Positions 31,975-44,443 of a DNA stretch of 64,000 nucleotides are shown piece after piece. Source of the DNA: Heterostelium album PN500 (Eukaryota > Evosea > Eumycetozoa > Acytosteliales > Acytosteliaceae); assembly GCF_000004825.1 (NCBI RefSeq), contig NW_008805064.1:1426001-1490000 (forward strand), given 5' to 3'. Under the pieces are notes generated by a model that ran no database searches, was not told the DNA's origin, and was given only the letters and a program-made list of their open reading frames with translations. Numbering within the stretch: position 1 is the first letter of the stretch; each line of letters opens with the position of its first letter. The position numbers and the translations under genes were made by a program.

Positions 31975-32435
31975 TCTAATTTTATATTCCCATTTTCGAA
32001 ATGTTTGATAAAAAAATTATTTCTTTTAAGAATATATTTAAACTTTACAATAATAAATAATATTACCAATCTTTGATTTTTACAAATTTTTTCAAAAACA
32101 TGCAAGATCCTTGAATTTTTGTTTATTTAAAAAATAAATTTAAAAAAAAAATTCAAAAAAAAAAAAAAAAAATCTCTTTTAAAAAAAAATATAAAGAAGA
32201 TTCTGCTTTGGTAGCCAAAGCCTGCCACGCTTTGCAAAGATGAGTGTTTTAAAAATCTTTGATTATTTTTCAAAGATAAGAATCTTTGGAGAACTTAAAA
32301 GTGTTGGTAACCAAGAGAATTAATCTTTTGTTTTTAAGAAAAACAAATGTAAATATAAATGACTCTAGAGTAGTAACACTTTCTATTTCAGTTTACAAAA
32401 CAATAAATTCAATATATTTATATAAATAATAAATA
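31975..32435. other. intergenic with clustered small hairpins
   Basis: A long A run (32130-32170) is followed at 32200-32330 by several short palindromes, for example GCTTTGGTAGCCAAAGC, ATCTTTG...CAAAGAT and TTGGTAACCAA. No ORF. It could hold a small RNA or be a decayed foldback element. Confidence 0.35.
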
Positions 32436-33596
32436 ATGTCAAATATTAAATCGATTACCTTTAAAATTACAGATAATTTCAGTGATGTCAATCTAGCTAA
32501 TCTACCTGAATTCAACCATTCACAACTAAACGTAGATACAGAGAAAGAAGGAGAGACTCCACCAACTATCTCAGTGTTGAGAACCAGCGTAGCACCGTCT
32601 GACAACCCGGAGGAGAAACATTTGTTCAACAGAAACAACTCGTTTATCAACTCGTGCTTCGATGCATACTCGAGACACCACGGTTTGGTTATACGACCGG
32701 ACGACATCTGGATTGCCATCGTAACACAATTCTCATTCTACATCAATGCATTCTCTGAGGAGTTGCGTAACAAAATAGTCGATTTCGAAGGTAAACGTAA
32801 TTTGGATGTGAGCGTTAATGCTTCGCTCTTGGATGCACCCTACGATGAAATGACTCTGAAAATGACGGAATTGATTGCAAAGAACATCAAGGATCCAAGT
32901 CTCAGAGAATGGGCACTGCCTGCTTTCACTACCACCACCTACACTGACCGTGTCGTCGGCGCGGTCTGTCTGATGGCAACAATGAAAAACTACTTTAACT
33001 ACTCGTTCTCACTCCTCTGTGGATTGCCATCGGTTACACTGCTCGGCTCCGAAGAAGATTGGAAACAACTCATCGATAAAGTTCAGCGTCTCAACGAATT
33101 CGACCTGGCCGAAACCAAGTATATGAGCAAGTGGACAGCGATGCTCAATCCAGTGCTCGACAAATTCCTAGAGTCCGTCAGAGGCAAACCCGATACCAAT
33201 TGGTGGAATCAAATCGCCAATCACATTGGCGGTGGATCGGGACCGCGTTATCTCTCCGGTTGGATTACGGTGTTCAATGTGTTCTCACCGAAAGGCAAAT
33301 GGTTCGGTGACGACAAACGCAAGAAACCCAACGGTAAGAGTTTCGACATCATGGGATTGGGACTGTTTGACCATCGTTCCGACTGGCCACTTGTCGACAC
33401 CAACGACATCGCACCAGGTTACTCACAGCTCGACATCACGTTAAACGACCACGGTACACCACGCAAAGCCAAGATGTTCGCCGGTCACTACACAGTAAAA
33501 GTTCAAAACAAAAACACATTGATACCACAATTAAATTGGTCATTAACTTTATGTAACTCTGATATCGTTGTTCCAACTGAAAAAACATATCAATAA
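32436..33596 (+). CDS. DUF4419 family protein
   Basis: 386 residues, single exon. The sequence follows the DUF4419 pattern: N-terminal NSFINSCFDAYSRHHGLVIRPDDIWIAI, then QFSFYINAFSEELRNKIVDFEGK, a middle part with TTTTYTDRVVGAVCLMATMKNYFNY and GLPSVTLLGSEEDWKQL, then the Trp-rich part (TNWWNQIANHIGGGSGPRYLSGWITVFNVF) and C-terminal GHYTVKVQ. The family occurs in fungi, amoebae and some bacteria and has no established biochemical role. Codon usage is GC-richer than in the neighbouring LRR families, as in the conserved genes of this window. No signal peptide or membrane helix. Confidence 0.9.
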   Translation: MSNIKSITFKITDNFSDVNLANLPEFNHSQLNVDTEKEGETPPTISVLRTSVAPSDNPEEKHLFNRNNSFINSCFDAYSRHHGLVIRPDDIWIAIVTQFSFYINAFSEELRNKIVDFEGKRNLDVSVNASLLDAPYDEMTLKMTELIAKNIKDPSLREWALPAFTTTTYTDRVVGAVCLMATMKNYFNYSFSLLCGLPSVTLLGSEEDWKQLIDKVQRLNEFDLAETKYMSKWTAMLNPVLDKFLESVRGKPDTNWWNQIANHIGGGSGPRYLSGWITVFNVFSPKGKWFGDDKRKKPNGKSFDIMGLGLFDHRSDWPLVDTNDIAPGYSQLDITLNDHGTPRKAKMFAGHYTVKVQNKNTLIPQLNWSLTLCNSDIVVPTEKTYQ

Positions 33597-34142
33597 AGAT
33601 TTTAAATTACCACACAAACTTTTTTTATTTATTTTTGATCATCTGATTGTCACCTACCCCTTCCAAAAATAACATTCATTAAAACGATATGAATTATCAC
33701 TTAAAAAAACAAACTGATTTCAATCAATTGGATTTAATTATAAAACAATCAATCAAACTTGGTGTACATATTAATTTTATTATTTTTAAATTTTATTTAT
33801 TACTAATATTATTATTATTATTATAGTAGGAACTTATACTTATTTATCTAAAAAATATGAATTTAACTACTAATAATGAATTTAGTATATCAATATTTTT
33901 ATCACATTATACCATCATAATAAAAAAGTAAAAGGAATAATATTGTCCACATTTCGTTCGTTTTTTTTCACATTTTTTTAAAAATTAAAATTAATTATTT
34001 TTAATAATTTTTCAAATTAGATAAAAAGACGACGTTTTTTAAATCAGATAGATTAACCAATTTCCTTTTTAATATTTAATTATTTTATTTATTTATTTTA
34101 TTTATTTATATATTTATATTAAAGAAAGAGAAGGAAAAGGAA
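33597..34142. other. intergenic, extremely AT-rich
   Basis: Spacer between two plus-strand genes with ATT and TTTA repeats. I specifically looked for S1-repeat coding sequence belonging to the following rrp5-like gene and found none. Confidence 0.6.
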
Positions 34143-37134
34143 ATGAGTGCAAAATCTAAATTAAAATCAAAAACAACAGAAACATCAGCAACTTATAATG
34201 TTGTTAAAAAGAAGTCAACTGTTGTAAAACCAACAACAACAGCAACAACAATAACAACTAAAAAGACAACAACTACAAAGAATGAAGGTTTAGTAGGAAA
34301 ATCAATTGATATAGAGATAAAAAAACATCAGACTCAAAATGAATGGTTAGATTTTAGCTATAGTCACGAAGGTGAGAAACTCTTTGGTAGAATACATGTC
34401 ACTGAAGCAGAGGAGATAGATAATCCATTGGATTCAATTATGAAGCAATTGGAGGAGCGTGATATCAATACATTGAAAGCAACCGTTACCAGTGTAGATC
34501 TATTGAATCGATCGATTCAAGTGAATGCATTCGATCGTACCAATCTAAATCAACCAATTCAACCAGCAACAACAGCGACAAAGCAACAAAAGATTCCAGT
34601 TTGGTCAATCGGTAGATCTTCTAACCAATCGAACGATCTCATTGTTATTGTCAATAGAAATACCATTGGTCTAATCGATATCATGTCGAATTTCGCAACG
34701 GCCGACAGCTATTACCAATGTCTGAGAACACCTTTCAAACAGCTATATTGCCAGGCACAGAGTAGAATCGATGCCAATACCATTCGTTTGAAATTGGATA
34801 ACACTAACGCCACCACCGCCACCACGCAGTTCAAGGTGGAAGTTGACAAGACAACCATTGCCATGGTGAAGCAAATCGGAACACTCTCAATGAAGTTGGT
34901 TCTGCCCGGGAATATGCCGGCCGAGTTAAAAGCAGTCGATGTCTCGCCGAACCTCTACACTCATCCATTCAGTATCTACAGTGAGGGTGACCTGCTCGAT
35001 GTCAAGATTCTCAGTCGGTCAGCGACATCCGGTATCTTGGTTGGAACATGTGATCTCTCGACTAAATTCAATCCAATACACACAAAGAAACCGGAATTGA
35101 AAAGAAAACGTATCAATCTCAACACCACCACCGACACCACCACCACACCCGCAGCCAAAAACACCTTGAATTTCGCTGGATACGCCTATATCACTGCAAT
35201 CTACAAGGATATGGTTCGTTTAATGTTATCTACCAATATGGATGGTGTAATGATGATGGAATCGGTACCAGAGTTGTTCCGTCCGTATCTTGCTGTCGGT
35301 CGACATGTTGCGGTGTGCGGACAACACTCTGCTGCTGCAGCGGACAAGTCAACGAATGAAATTCAAGTTACACTCAATCATAACAACTATAAAATCAATG
35401 AGAAGGATGTAGCTCTGCTGTCGGTCACTGGTTTCACCAAGACCGCTATGACTGTTTGCATCGTTGGCAATCCAAAGACACGTGGACTGATCTACCCGAA
35501 TGGACTGGACGGACCGACCGCCGAGCAAGTACAAACGATTGAGCAGATTCAAGAGCAATACAAACCGGGCGATATCCTGATTGGTCGTTGCAAGAAGTTG
35601 AACACCCCAAAGAATCCACTGTACCGGTTCAGCGCAAAGGAATCCGACTTGGAGGGTGTCGATCTCGAGAAGGTGTCGCGTCCAACCTGGTCGGTGGAAG
35701 ACGAACCCGATCAACCATATACAATCAACAAATATAAATCAGTGGATATCGAGTTGGTAAAGAGTCAATTGGAATCGATTGTAACAGAGACAACAGAATC
35801 AAATAAACCAGTACAAAAACCACAACAACAACAACAATGGGAGACAGCAGATTTCGAATCATTATCTAAAAAGAGAAAACAACCAGAGGAAACAACAAAT
35901 AAGATTAAGATTACCAAACAGCAACAACAACAAGAGATTGAAGCAGAGGAAGATATCATTGAAGAAGATGATATCGTAGATGCTAAAAAGCATAAACAAG
36001 AGAAAAAGAAATCAAAACATCAAATTGAACAAGATATTAAAGAGGTAAGAATATCTATCAACAAAACAAACTATCTAAATATCACTAGCGATCGCTTTAT
36101 TAACTTTAAAACATTTTAATCATTCAATATTAATAGAAAGAAGATTTACTATCAGATCATAATATACAACCAGAGAGTTCACAAGATTTTGAAAGAGTAT
36201 TACTTGGTTCACCAAACTCTAGTTTTATTTGGGTTAAATATATGTCTTTTTATGTAAGTTTACAAAATATAATGAATGTTTGCTTGGTTTTATTTGTTTG
36301 TAATATATTTATTAATGTATATAATGTTTATAGTTGGGATTAAATGAAATACATAAAGCAAGAGAAATAGGTGAGAGAGCATTGAAAAAGATCATACCGA
36401 CTGAAGTTTTAGAGTTGAGAAACGTTTGGATTGCATTGTTCAATCTCGAGAATATGTATGGCTCTAAGGATTCGTTGTTAAAGTTGTTCCAGAAAGCCAT
36501 TCAATATCAGGATCCAAAGACTATGTACTTCTCGATCGTCAACATCCTCGAGGCCACCTCAAAGTTTGACGCCGAAGAAGAGTACTTTAAGATGTTCTTC
36601 AAGAAGTTCCGTCATTCCGCCAAGGTCTGGTGTCGCTACGGTGAGTTTTTGATACGCGCCAACAAGGTCGATCTCTTCCACCAGATATTGAAGCGTGCCA
36701 CCGAGTCACTGCCGAAACGCAAACAGGTCGAAGTCATCTCAAAGTTTGGTCAGTTGGAATTCAAGCTGGGTGAAGCCGAGCGTGGTCGTACCATCTTTGA
36801 GGGAATGGTATCGAGTTACCCGACACGTACCGACCTCTGGAATGTCTATCTAGACATGGAGATCAAGCTGTTCAATGAGCATATCAAACAGCAACAAGAC
36901 AGCAGCAACAACAACAGCATGACCAATCAACAACTACAACAACAACAATCGATAATCAAGAGAATACGTCAACTATTTGAAAGAACCATCACATTGAAGA
37001 CATCGGATCGTAACATCAAACAATTCTTCAAGCGATACCTTCAGTTTGAGAAAGACAACGGTGATCAACAATCGATTGAACACGTTAAACAATCTGCACT
37101 TGCCTATGTAGAAGGTAACAATAACAACCAATAA
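34143..37134 (+). CDS. rrp5: Rrp5/PDCD11-like ribosome biogenesis factor, short form
   Basis: Three exons (34143-36044, 36137-36253, 36334-37134) encode 939 residues. The C-terminal 300 residues are diagnostic HAT/TPR repeats of Rrp5: FERVLLGSPNSSFIWVKYMS, EIHKAREIGERALKKI, NVWIALFNLENMYG, VWCRYGEFLIR, EAERGRTIFEGMV and RTDLWNVYLDMEI. Upstream are degenerate S1 RNA-binding repeats (first at residues about 55-135, others around 275-320, 345-425 and 430-520) and a Lys/Glu-rich linker. Rrp5 acts in the nucleolus in both 18S and 5.8S/25S pre-rRNA maturation. Yeast and human proteins are about 1730-1870 residues with twelve S1 repeats, so the N-terminal half is absent. The Thr-rich first 45 residues look like a genuine low-complexity start. 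The missing half may be a separate gene. Confidence 0.88.
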
Positions 37135-37804
37135 CAAATAACAACAACCAACAATAAATATATATTAAATAATCAATTATAATTTATAATTTTAAATGTT
37201 CAATTTTTTTTTTTTTTAATTTAATTTAATAATACTGGCGAAACGAAAAACATTGATGTTCAACAAATTTTCCACTATTCTTTTGAGACTTTGGGGGTTT
37301 TTTTCTAAAAAAAAAAATTTTAATTTTTTTTTTAGATTTAAATTAAAAATTTTGACTTAGTTAATTAATAATTTTAAATCTTCAATTTGTTTCATTGTCT
37401 TTCTAGTATTAAATATATTTATATATAACAATTGTTCTTTTCTCATAATATCAAAGAAGAAGAAGAAGAAGAAGTTAAAATCAAAAAAAAAAAAAAAGAT
37501 AAAAAAAAAAGAACAGAAATATTTAATTCTTTTTTTGTTTTTTTTTATTACTTTTTTTATATTTTTAAAATTTTATATTATTATTAATTTATTTTATTTT
37601 ATTTTGATGTGTTTTTGTTTTAAAGTTAAAAAAATAATAATAAATATATCTTTGTAGTAGTAAATATATAGTAAAATAGTAAAAAACTAGATTTGTTGTA
37701 ATTTTAGAATAAGGGTTGGGATTGAAAAGAAGAAGAAGAAAGAGAGTTTGTGAGAGTACTCTTTTTAAATAAGATAGTAGAGTTATAATAATAGAATAAT
37801 AATA
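37135..37804. other. intergenic, low complexity
   Basis: Long A and T runs, a (GAA)n-like run near 37455-37475 and a leader for the next gene. Nothing else recognised. Confidence 0.5.
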
Positions 37805-40800
37805 ATGTCACAAGAGTTAATAAGATCTTATATTGAACAATACTTCACTCAATTAACAAGAGGTTGTAGAGAGAATCTAAAGAATCATTCTCTTTATTGT
37901 TGTCATAATCCATGTAAGTATAATAATAACAATATTGCAACAAAAACGACAACAACAACAACAATAACAACAATAACAACAATAACAAATAGATATATTG
38001 TCGAATTGAATCGAATCGAATGCGAAATGGTTTATTGATTATTGTTTCTTTCCTATTTTGTCTATTATTATTATTATTATTATTATTATTTTAGTATGCA
38101 CTAAAATAGCAGATCCTAATATAGCGGCAGTCAAGGCAATCGAATATGCAAAGAGTTTCAAAGAGAAATTTCTTTGTGCCAACCTAAAGAATGAAGAGAA
38201 TCTAGTTTACAACAAGGATTTGGAATCACTGTTGGATTACTTCAAGCGATGTCAGCAAACCAAAGCATATCCCACCATCATCAAGTTTATTAAAGATTAT
38301 TTCTCTGTTCCTTCTCGTGTAGATGAGATTATGGTTTCTGTAAGTTACATACAGCAGTAGCATTATATATAGATATTCACATATCATTCATACTAATAAA
38401 TTAACTTTGGTTATTATTACTATTTTATTATTTAGAAATTATTGACATTGGAATCATTGGATATTGGTGATAAAAAGAAAACAACTACAACAACCACAAC
38501 AACAACAACAACAACTACCACCACAACTTTAAATAGCAACAGCATTATTAACAAAAAGAGCAGTGATGCAATAATAACTCAAGATAAAGATAATTTTTAC
38601 CATTTCAGAGGAATGAATCTATTGGAAGCTAGAGAGACTTTTAACTATCTTTTGTCACTGGATAGAGACGACATTACAAATGCAATCGTTGAAGCGTCTA
38701 CAGGTCTGAGCAATGCATTAAAGTTTAATCCATCGACTTTGAATTCAGCTAATGCATTGAAACCAATCGTTTTTCTATTACAAGTAAGTAATTGTTGCTC
38801 AATAAGATATAGTAATAATATTATTAGTTATGTTATTAATCTCTAATCTATCTTATATCTATCTATTGTTATATAACAATTAAAACACAAACAGAACCCG
38901 ATAATATATGATTTGGATCACACGAAAATATTTGAGAATTTATGTTATGCACTGTTTAATTTAGATGTTCCAATGTTAAATGTTTTAGAGGATTGGCTCA
39001 TTAAGTAGGTTTTATTGTTGTTGATGATTAATCAATCATTTTCAAATTTACTGAATCTAAACAATTTGTTATTATCATTTTAGTTTTTCAAAGGATAGTT
39101 TCATTCAGACTCTAACAAACTTTGAACAGTTTATCTCTGTTCGATTGATGACCGTTGACGATGTTAAAATTGCATATGATAAACCAATCATTGGTGCATG
39201 TGCATTTCTTGAACTATTAAGTATGTTATTATCATTTTTATGCCAACAGGTTATATATCATTAGATATTTATTAACAACAATCTTAATATCTAAAAATGT
39301 GCAGATAATATCAATTTAACAAAAAAATATATTAGTTATAAAGAGTTTTACAATGATCTTATCAACAATAATTTGGATATAATCGTTGATTTTTCGAATT
39401 TTTCAAAGAGAACTGGATTTACATTTACAACCTATCCATTCATTTTGAATATCGATATCAAGAGTACCTATTTACAAATCGAGTATACATTACAACAAAA
39501 GAAACAAAAGGTATGATTATTATTATAATAACTTAAATATAATTATTATTTTGAAATTAACCTTTTAAAAAACTAATTAAATTATAGTCTGAATATTTGG
39601 TATTTCAAGTTCGTAGAGATAATATTATAGATGATGCTCTAAATAATGTAATGTTAAATATAATGCTCTTTTTTTTATCAATTTCTCAATATTAATTAAC
39701 GATAATTCAATTCACACAATTCGTAAATTGTAGATTCAAAATCATAAACATCCAGAAGAGATGAAAAAAGAATTAAAGATTCAATTCAAGGGTGAGGATG
39801 GTATCGATCAGGGTGGTGTACAAAAGGAATTCTTTCAGATTGTCGTCAGAAAGATATTCGATCCAGAGTTTGGAATGTTCAAGTACAACGAGAGTTTAAG
39901 AACATGGTGGTTCAATACAAACTCACTTGATAAATTAGAATTTGAATTAATTGGAATTGTAAGAAGATAACTAGTTAGTTAGTTATTATCTAAAAATACA
40001 TACTCATTTTTTTTTTTATTAGATATTGGGATTGGCACTCTATAACAATATTATTCTGGATGTACATTTCCCATTGGTGGTCTATAAGAAACTACTTGGT
40101 TTTTCTGTTGATATCGATGATATAGAGTCAGTGGATCCAGAGTTGTATAGCAGTCTAATTAAGCTGAGAGATACTGACGAAGATGTTTCACTCTGGATGA
40201 CAACATTTTCGGTATCGATCGACCATTTCGGTGAGACGAGAATCATTGAATTGAAACCGGGTGGTGATGATATCATTGTAGATAATAATAATAGACATGG
40301 TAAATAATAATTATAATATTCAATAACAACAGTATTACTTACTTACCGGTAAAATTATTCTATAGAATATTTACAACAATATACACATTATTTATTGGAA
40401 TCATCAATAAGTAAACAATGGACAGAGTTTTATAAAGGTTTCAAATTGGTTTGTGATTCACCATTGCTAAAAGTAATGTATTAATAATTACCGTAACAAT
40501 AATAACATAACAAAAACATAACAAATCAATCAAGTCAATCAACAACAATTATTATCAAATAAGTGATTGACTCGCGATTACAACTAACTTGTCGTGACTG
40601 GTAGTGACTGCATATAACTACAACTTTATCTAACCCCAATTTTTCATTCATATTTTTTTTTTTTTTATTTTTTGCAAATTTCTTTAGTTGCTGAGACCAG
40701 AAGAATTGGAGGATCTCATTTGTGGTGTTGAGGATTTAGATTTCACAGAGTTGGAGAAAGTAACCAATTATGAAGGTGGATATACCAAAGATGATCAAAC

Positions 40801-41145
40801 TATTATGTAGGTGTTTAACATTGAACTTAATTTAGTTAACTTTATTTTATTAATAATATTGTTAATAACTATGATTCATACAGATATTTCTGGCAAGCAA
40901 TTCACAATTTGTCAAATGATATGAAAAAGAAATTCCTATCGTTCACTACGGGATCGGACAGAGTGCCTTATGGTGGTCTGGCAAAGATACACTTCTCGAT
41001 TCACAAGCAAATCGACAGTGATAGATTGCCTTCCGCTCATACTTGTTTCAATGCCCTCATTCTCCCTTGCTACCCGACCAAAGAGAAACTTGAAGATCGT
41101 TTAATGAAAGCTCTAAACAATGCCGAAGGTTTTGGACTCAAATAG
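37805..41145 (+). CDS. ube3A: UBE3A/E6AP-like HECT E3 ubiquitin ligase
   Basis: Twelve exons (37805-37913, 38095-38339, 38436-38783, 38895-39004, 39084-39220, 39305-39510, 39588-39647, 39734-39958, 40023-40299, 40366-40472, 40688-40806, 40884-41145) encode 734 residues, all phases consistent. The N-terminus is an AZUL zinc-binding domain split by the first intron (EQYFTQLTRGC ... CCHNPLC ... AAVKAIEYAK), which among HECT ligases marks UBE3A. The HECT domain starts at VRRDNIIDDAL and contains IQFKGEDGIDQGGVQKEFFQ, FWQAIHNL and the catalytic loop LPSAHTCFN; the Cys is about 32 residues from the C-terminus, as in human E6AP. The Thr-rich run in exon 3 is a dictyostelid low-complexity insert. Intron 1 is CA/AT-repeat-rich. 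Ubiquitylates substrates with an E2; targets unknown. Confidence 0.93.
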
Positions 41146-41564
41146 ACTCGATTGCTGACCACATACATTCACTTCAATTACCTCAGCATATACAATACTA
41201 TATTATAATATTACTACATTAGTTTGCAATCAATCAACAATCATATATACATTAAAAACAACATCTACAACAACATCATCATCATCATCATCATCAATCA
41301 TCACATTCAACATCCACCACAAGAAATAACTAACTCTCATATTCAAAACTAAACAAACAAAACATTTATCTTTAAACAACATAAAAAAAAAGAAACAAAA
41401 AAAAACAGATAATATCTATAATAAAATGATAAATATTATTTTGAACTTAAATTGTACTTTGTCTTTGAACCAATAATAGTAATCATTCAGTTTCTTTGAA
41501 TGGGTTGGTAAAAGATTAAAATAAAATAAAATAAAATAAAAATTTCTTTTTTCACCTTGGTGGA
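41146..41564. other. intergenic, low complexity
   Basis: Contains a (CAT)n run at 41276-41300 and AAC/ACA-rich sequence; no gene seen. Confidence 0.5.
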
Positions 41565-42255
41565 TAGAGTTTTAATTGTTTACTCTTATCAGCATTTGGA
41601 TTGAAGTACAATCATTAATTAAATTGTTTGAATCTTTCGATAACGATATGCTTCAAACACCAGAATTCACTACCACCATAAAGAAGATGCTAAGCTCGAA
41701 CAAAGAAGAATCATTGTTGATATTGGATTTGTACCGAACAAGATCATTGAAATTACCATTAGAAATCTATGATCAAATCTTGTGGCTCTTTATATGCGAC
41801 GAGAAGTACAATGAAAGTATCTTAGCAAACTCTCTTACACTAAATTGTTCGATCTATCTCTTGAATATAAAGAGTAATGACAAACCTCAAAGAATAATTG
41901 TGACTATTATGCTCGATTCATTCCATTTACTTGATGTACAACATGTTTCCTCTGTATTCAAGTCAACCAACATCTATTTTCAAAGTCAGATATGATTATT
42001 CGCCCTGATTTCTTCAGATTCATTGCACCATAGATCGAGTTGACAATGGAGAAGATAATCAATAATTCCGGTTTCAATGAATTTGTATTTTAATCAGATT
42101 TTATTATTGACTAGTAATCCAAGAGAGATAATCAAAAAGTGGGTATCACTCATGGAACATAATTCCAATACTATCTTAACATGGAAAAAAAGAACACAAT
42201 TTCTTTTTAAATTCATTCACAGTCATATTCAAATTGATAAAAGATAATAAAACCA
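41565..42255 (+). pseudogene. fragment of the 1036-residue F-box-like family
   Basis: Open for 139 codons (41576-41995), matching the 48489-51739 gene: IWIEVQS, FESFDNDMLQTPEF, EESLLILDLYRTRSLKLPLEIYD, and so on. Downstream (42000-42160) similarity continues with stops (HRVDNGEDNQ-like DNA), and then jumps to the gene's 3' end (TTTCTTTTTAAATTCATTC at about 42200). The 5' third and more than 1.5 kb of the 3' half are missing. Confidence 0.8.
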
Positions 42256-42344
42256 ACTTCTCGGGACAGCACAAAACATTTTTTATTTTCACCTAAGTTT
42301 TACCTATATTCATGAAAAAATTAAAGAATTAATTCCTATGTTCA

Positions 42345-42978
42345 GGAACAAGACAAACATTCAAAACCAGGTGAAGCGCCAATCAAATCAGAGTTTCTCA
42401 AGGCAAACAGAAAGAGAACCAATGAAGAGATGGAAGCTAATGAGAAAGCTCAATCCACCACTTCGACAGTTCCACAAACCACTGGCAAGACAAAGAAAGT
42501 AAAGAAACAAAAGAGTGAATACATTCCTGAATCCGATAGGGTAAGTAGTGATGTCGTTTATTGGTCAGTTTTGTTTGTAAACAAATCTTATTCTAATTGT
42601 TTTATTTTGTTTGTGAACAATATCTAAATATATATATGCATGTATATATTTAGTTATGTCAAGTTTTCTTAAAAGAGAAATCATATCATTATGGTTAGTT
42701 GCAAGTATAGTCATGATCTACAAAAGTATCTGTCTACAAAGCAACCGTCTTTAGGAAAATGCTATCTCTACGAGACCTACGGAGAATGTAAATACGGAAT
42801 CAAATGTCTCTTTGGTGGTGATCATATTGATGGTATCAACTCGATTGTCAACAAAGAAGTTAGTGATAAATGTGACCAATCACAACACCAACTACAAAAC
42901 GATGTATCCAACGACATTAGAGTAATGCTTACAAAGAAAAAATATCCATTCAAAAAGACTGAAGAGTATTTCATGTAA
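42345..42978 (+). pseudogene. dus3: 5' part of a broken dus3 (tRNA-dihydrouridine synthase 3)
   Basis: Reads EAPIKSEFLKANRKRTNEEM..., KSEYIPESDR, an intron (42541-42653), then LCQVFLKEKSYHYG and, after two lost bases that shift the frame, SCKYSHDLQKYL, GKCYLYETYGECKYGIKCLF and KKKYPFKKTEEYF. This is the CCCH zinc-finger N-terminus typical of Dus3, which modifies U47 in tRNA variable loops. The first exon is missing (the sequence starts at a splice acceptor-like TTCAG) and a stop follows TEEYFM. The catalytic barrel should come next but does not; see 44440-45307. Confidence 0.8.
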
Positions 42979-43139
42979 CTATCATCATCAATTATCATTA
43001 ATATTTATACAATTTCAACAAACAAACTAAACATATTTAAAAAATAATAGTAAAAACAATCTAGAACTTAGAAGAAATCAAAAGGGTAACAAAAACAACA
43101 ACAATAACAATAACAACAAAAAGGAAACTAAATTATCCA

Positions 43140-43520
43140 AGAAATGGTGTCTGCTGCTCGTACTGTGATGTCAGAATGACTATTGAGCCACAAACCACCC
43201 GTTTCACCATCGAACCACAACCAACTCCAACCTCATTCTGTAATGGTGTTCGTTGCGCATACGTTGATCCAAAGAAATGTAGAGCCACCGGTGGATTCTT
43301 TTCACCAGCCGATCCAGCCAATGGTAAGTGCTGCGATTCATGTGAGCGTAGAGTAACTATCAAACCACAATGCAGTCTTGTTAAATGCATTTTCGTTGAT
43401 GAAGCAAAGTGCAGAGAATCCGGTAATTTCTAAGTACCAGCTAATCCACCTTCAAAGTGTTGCGCTACTTGTGAGCCACGTTTTACCATTGAGCCACAAA
43501 CCACTTCCGTTTCAATTTAA
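43140..43520 (+). pseudogene. Cys-rich repeat protein fragment
   Basis: Three imperfect repeats of a secreted-type module: NGVCCSYCDVRMTIEPQTT, then NGVRCAYVDPKKCRATGGFF ... GKCCDSCERRVTI, then LVKCIFVDEAKCRESGNF, stop, ... KCCATCEPRFTIEPQTT. The spacing C-x4-C...C...CC-x2-C and the TIEPQTT linkers are regular. No signal peptide or start belongs to it and a stop breaks the last repeat. It sits between the two dus3 pieces. Similar Cys-rich modules occur in dictyostelid extracellular matrix proteins; I cannot name the gene. Confidence 0.6.
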
Positions 43521-44155
43521 ATAGATTAGATTCCAACTCAATCGATTTATCTTTTATTCCTCTCACTTAAAAAAAATTGCTTTTTGTTTTTAATCATCCA
43601 AATCAAAATAAACTTTAATTTATAAAAAAAAAAATATTTGTTTCACTTTTAGTACTAAGGTTTAAGTTAGTTGTTCTTATTACTTTCCATAATTAATAAA
43701 TGATATTTTAAAGAGTTGTATCCAATATATATATATTTTTTAATTTGGAAGTCATAATATTCACAACCTAGTTTTCACCTCTTTTTGATTTTGCACATTA
43801 ATTTAATTTTCTTCAATTTTGCTTAAATTTAATCATTTTGTTTTAGTTTCTCTTTCTTTGTTATCATGATATACCATGATCGTTATTTTAACAAAGATCA
43901 TCTCCTTATGTTTAGATTTGTTATAGATCTCAGAGAGTGAAGCATAAACAATACAGACTTTGGACATGATCATTTGTTAATGTTGGATAGACACTATTAA
44001 ACTTTGAGATTTAGTATTATCTCAAAGACACAGGTTACTTGCTTAATATATATAGAGCAGCAAAGATAATATATTTTAGAATTTAAAATTTTTTTTATTA
44101 TATATTTTTATTATAATTTTTGAAAAAAGTAAACTTGGATATATAATATAATTAT

Positions 44156-44443
44156 CTAATTGATATAGTTTGATAACCATCTAAATCCGTCACCATAACC
44201 AAATCTTCTAACTACACTACACATGAAAACTTCGATTGGTCTAACACCTGGGTTGAGTGGAACTTTGTCTTTGCCTGTGGTCTGGGTCAATCCCATTGAA
44301 GCTCTAAACTTTTCTTCAGATGTTCCGGTGATATCGATTTTATTACCGAGAATGAGGAATGGTACATTTGAGAGTTCATCAGAGGAGAAGTACGTCGAGT
44401 TCTCTCTTTGATTCTTCGAATCTTTGTGGTGCAGATGAGTCAA
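44156..44443 (-). pseudogene. sar1: sar1 C-terminal half
   Basis: Reads [19 protein letters not shown] (the GTPase NKxD motif), [38 protein letters not shown] and FRWLSNYIN followed by a stop: the last 85 residues of Sar1, the COPII coat GTPase. The P-loop, switch regions and start are absent. Orientation is opposite to the surrounding dus3 pieces. No intron is visible within it. Because it has a perfect ending it is likely a partial duplicate of a working gene elsewhere. Confidence 0.85.

Noticed and set aside
41276-41300. CAT repeat run considered as a CRISPR-like or tandem coding repeat
   Set aside because: Simple trinucleotide run with no spacers and no ORF; common in dictyostelid spacer DNA.
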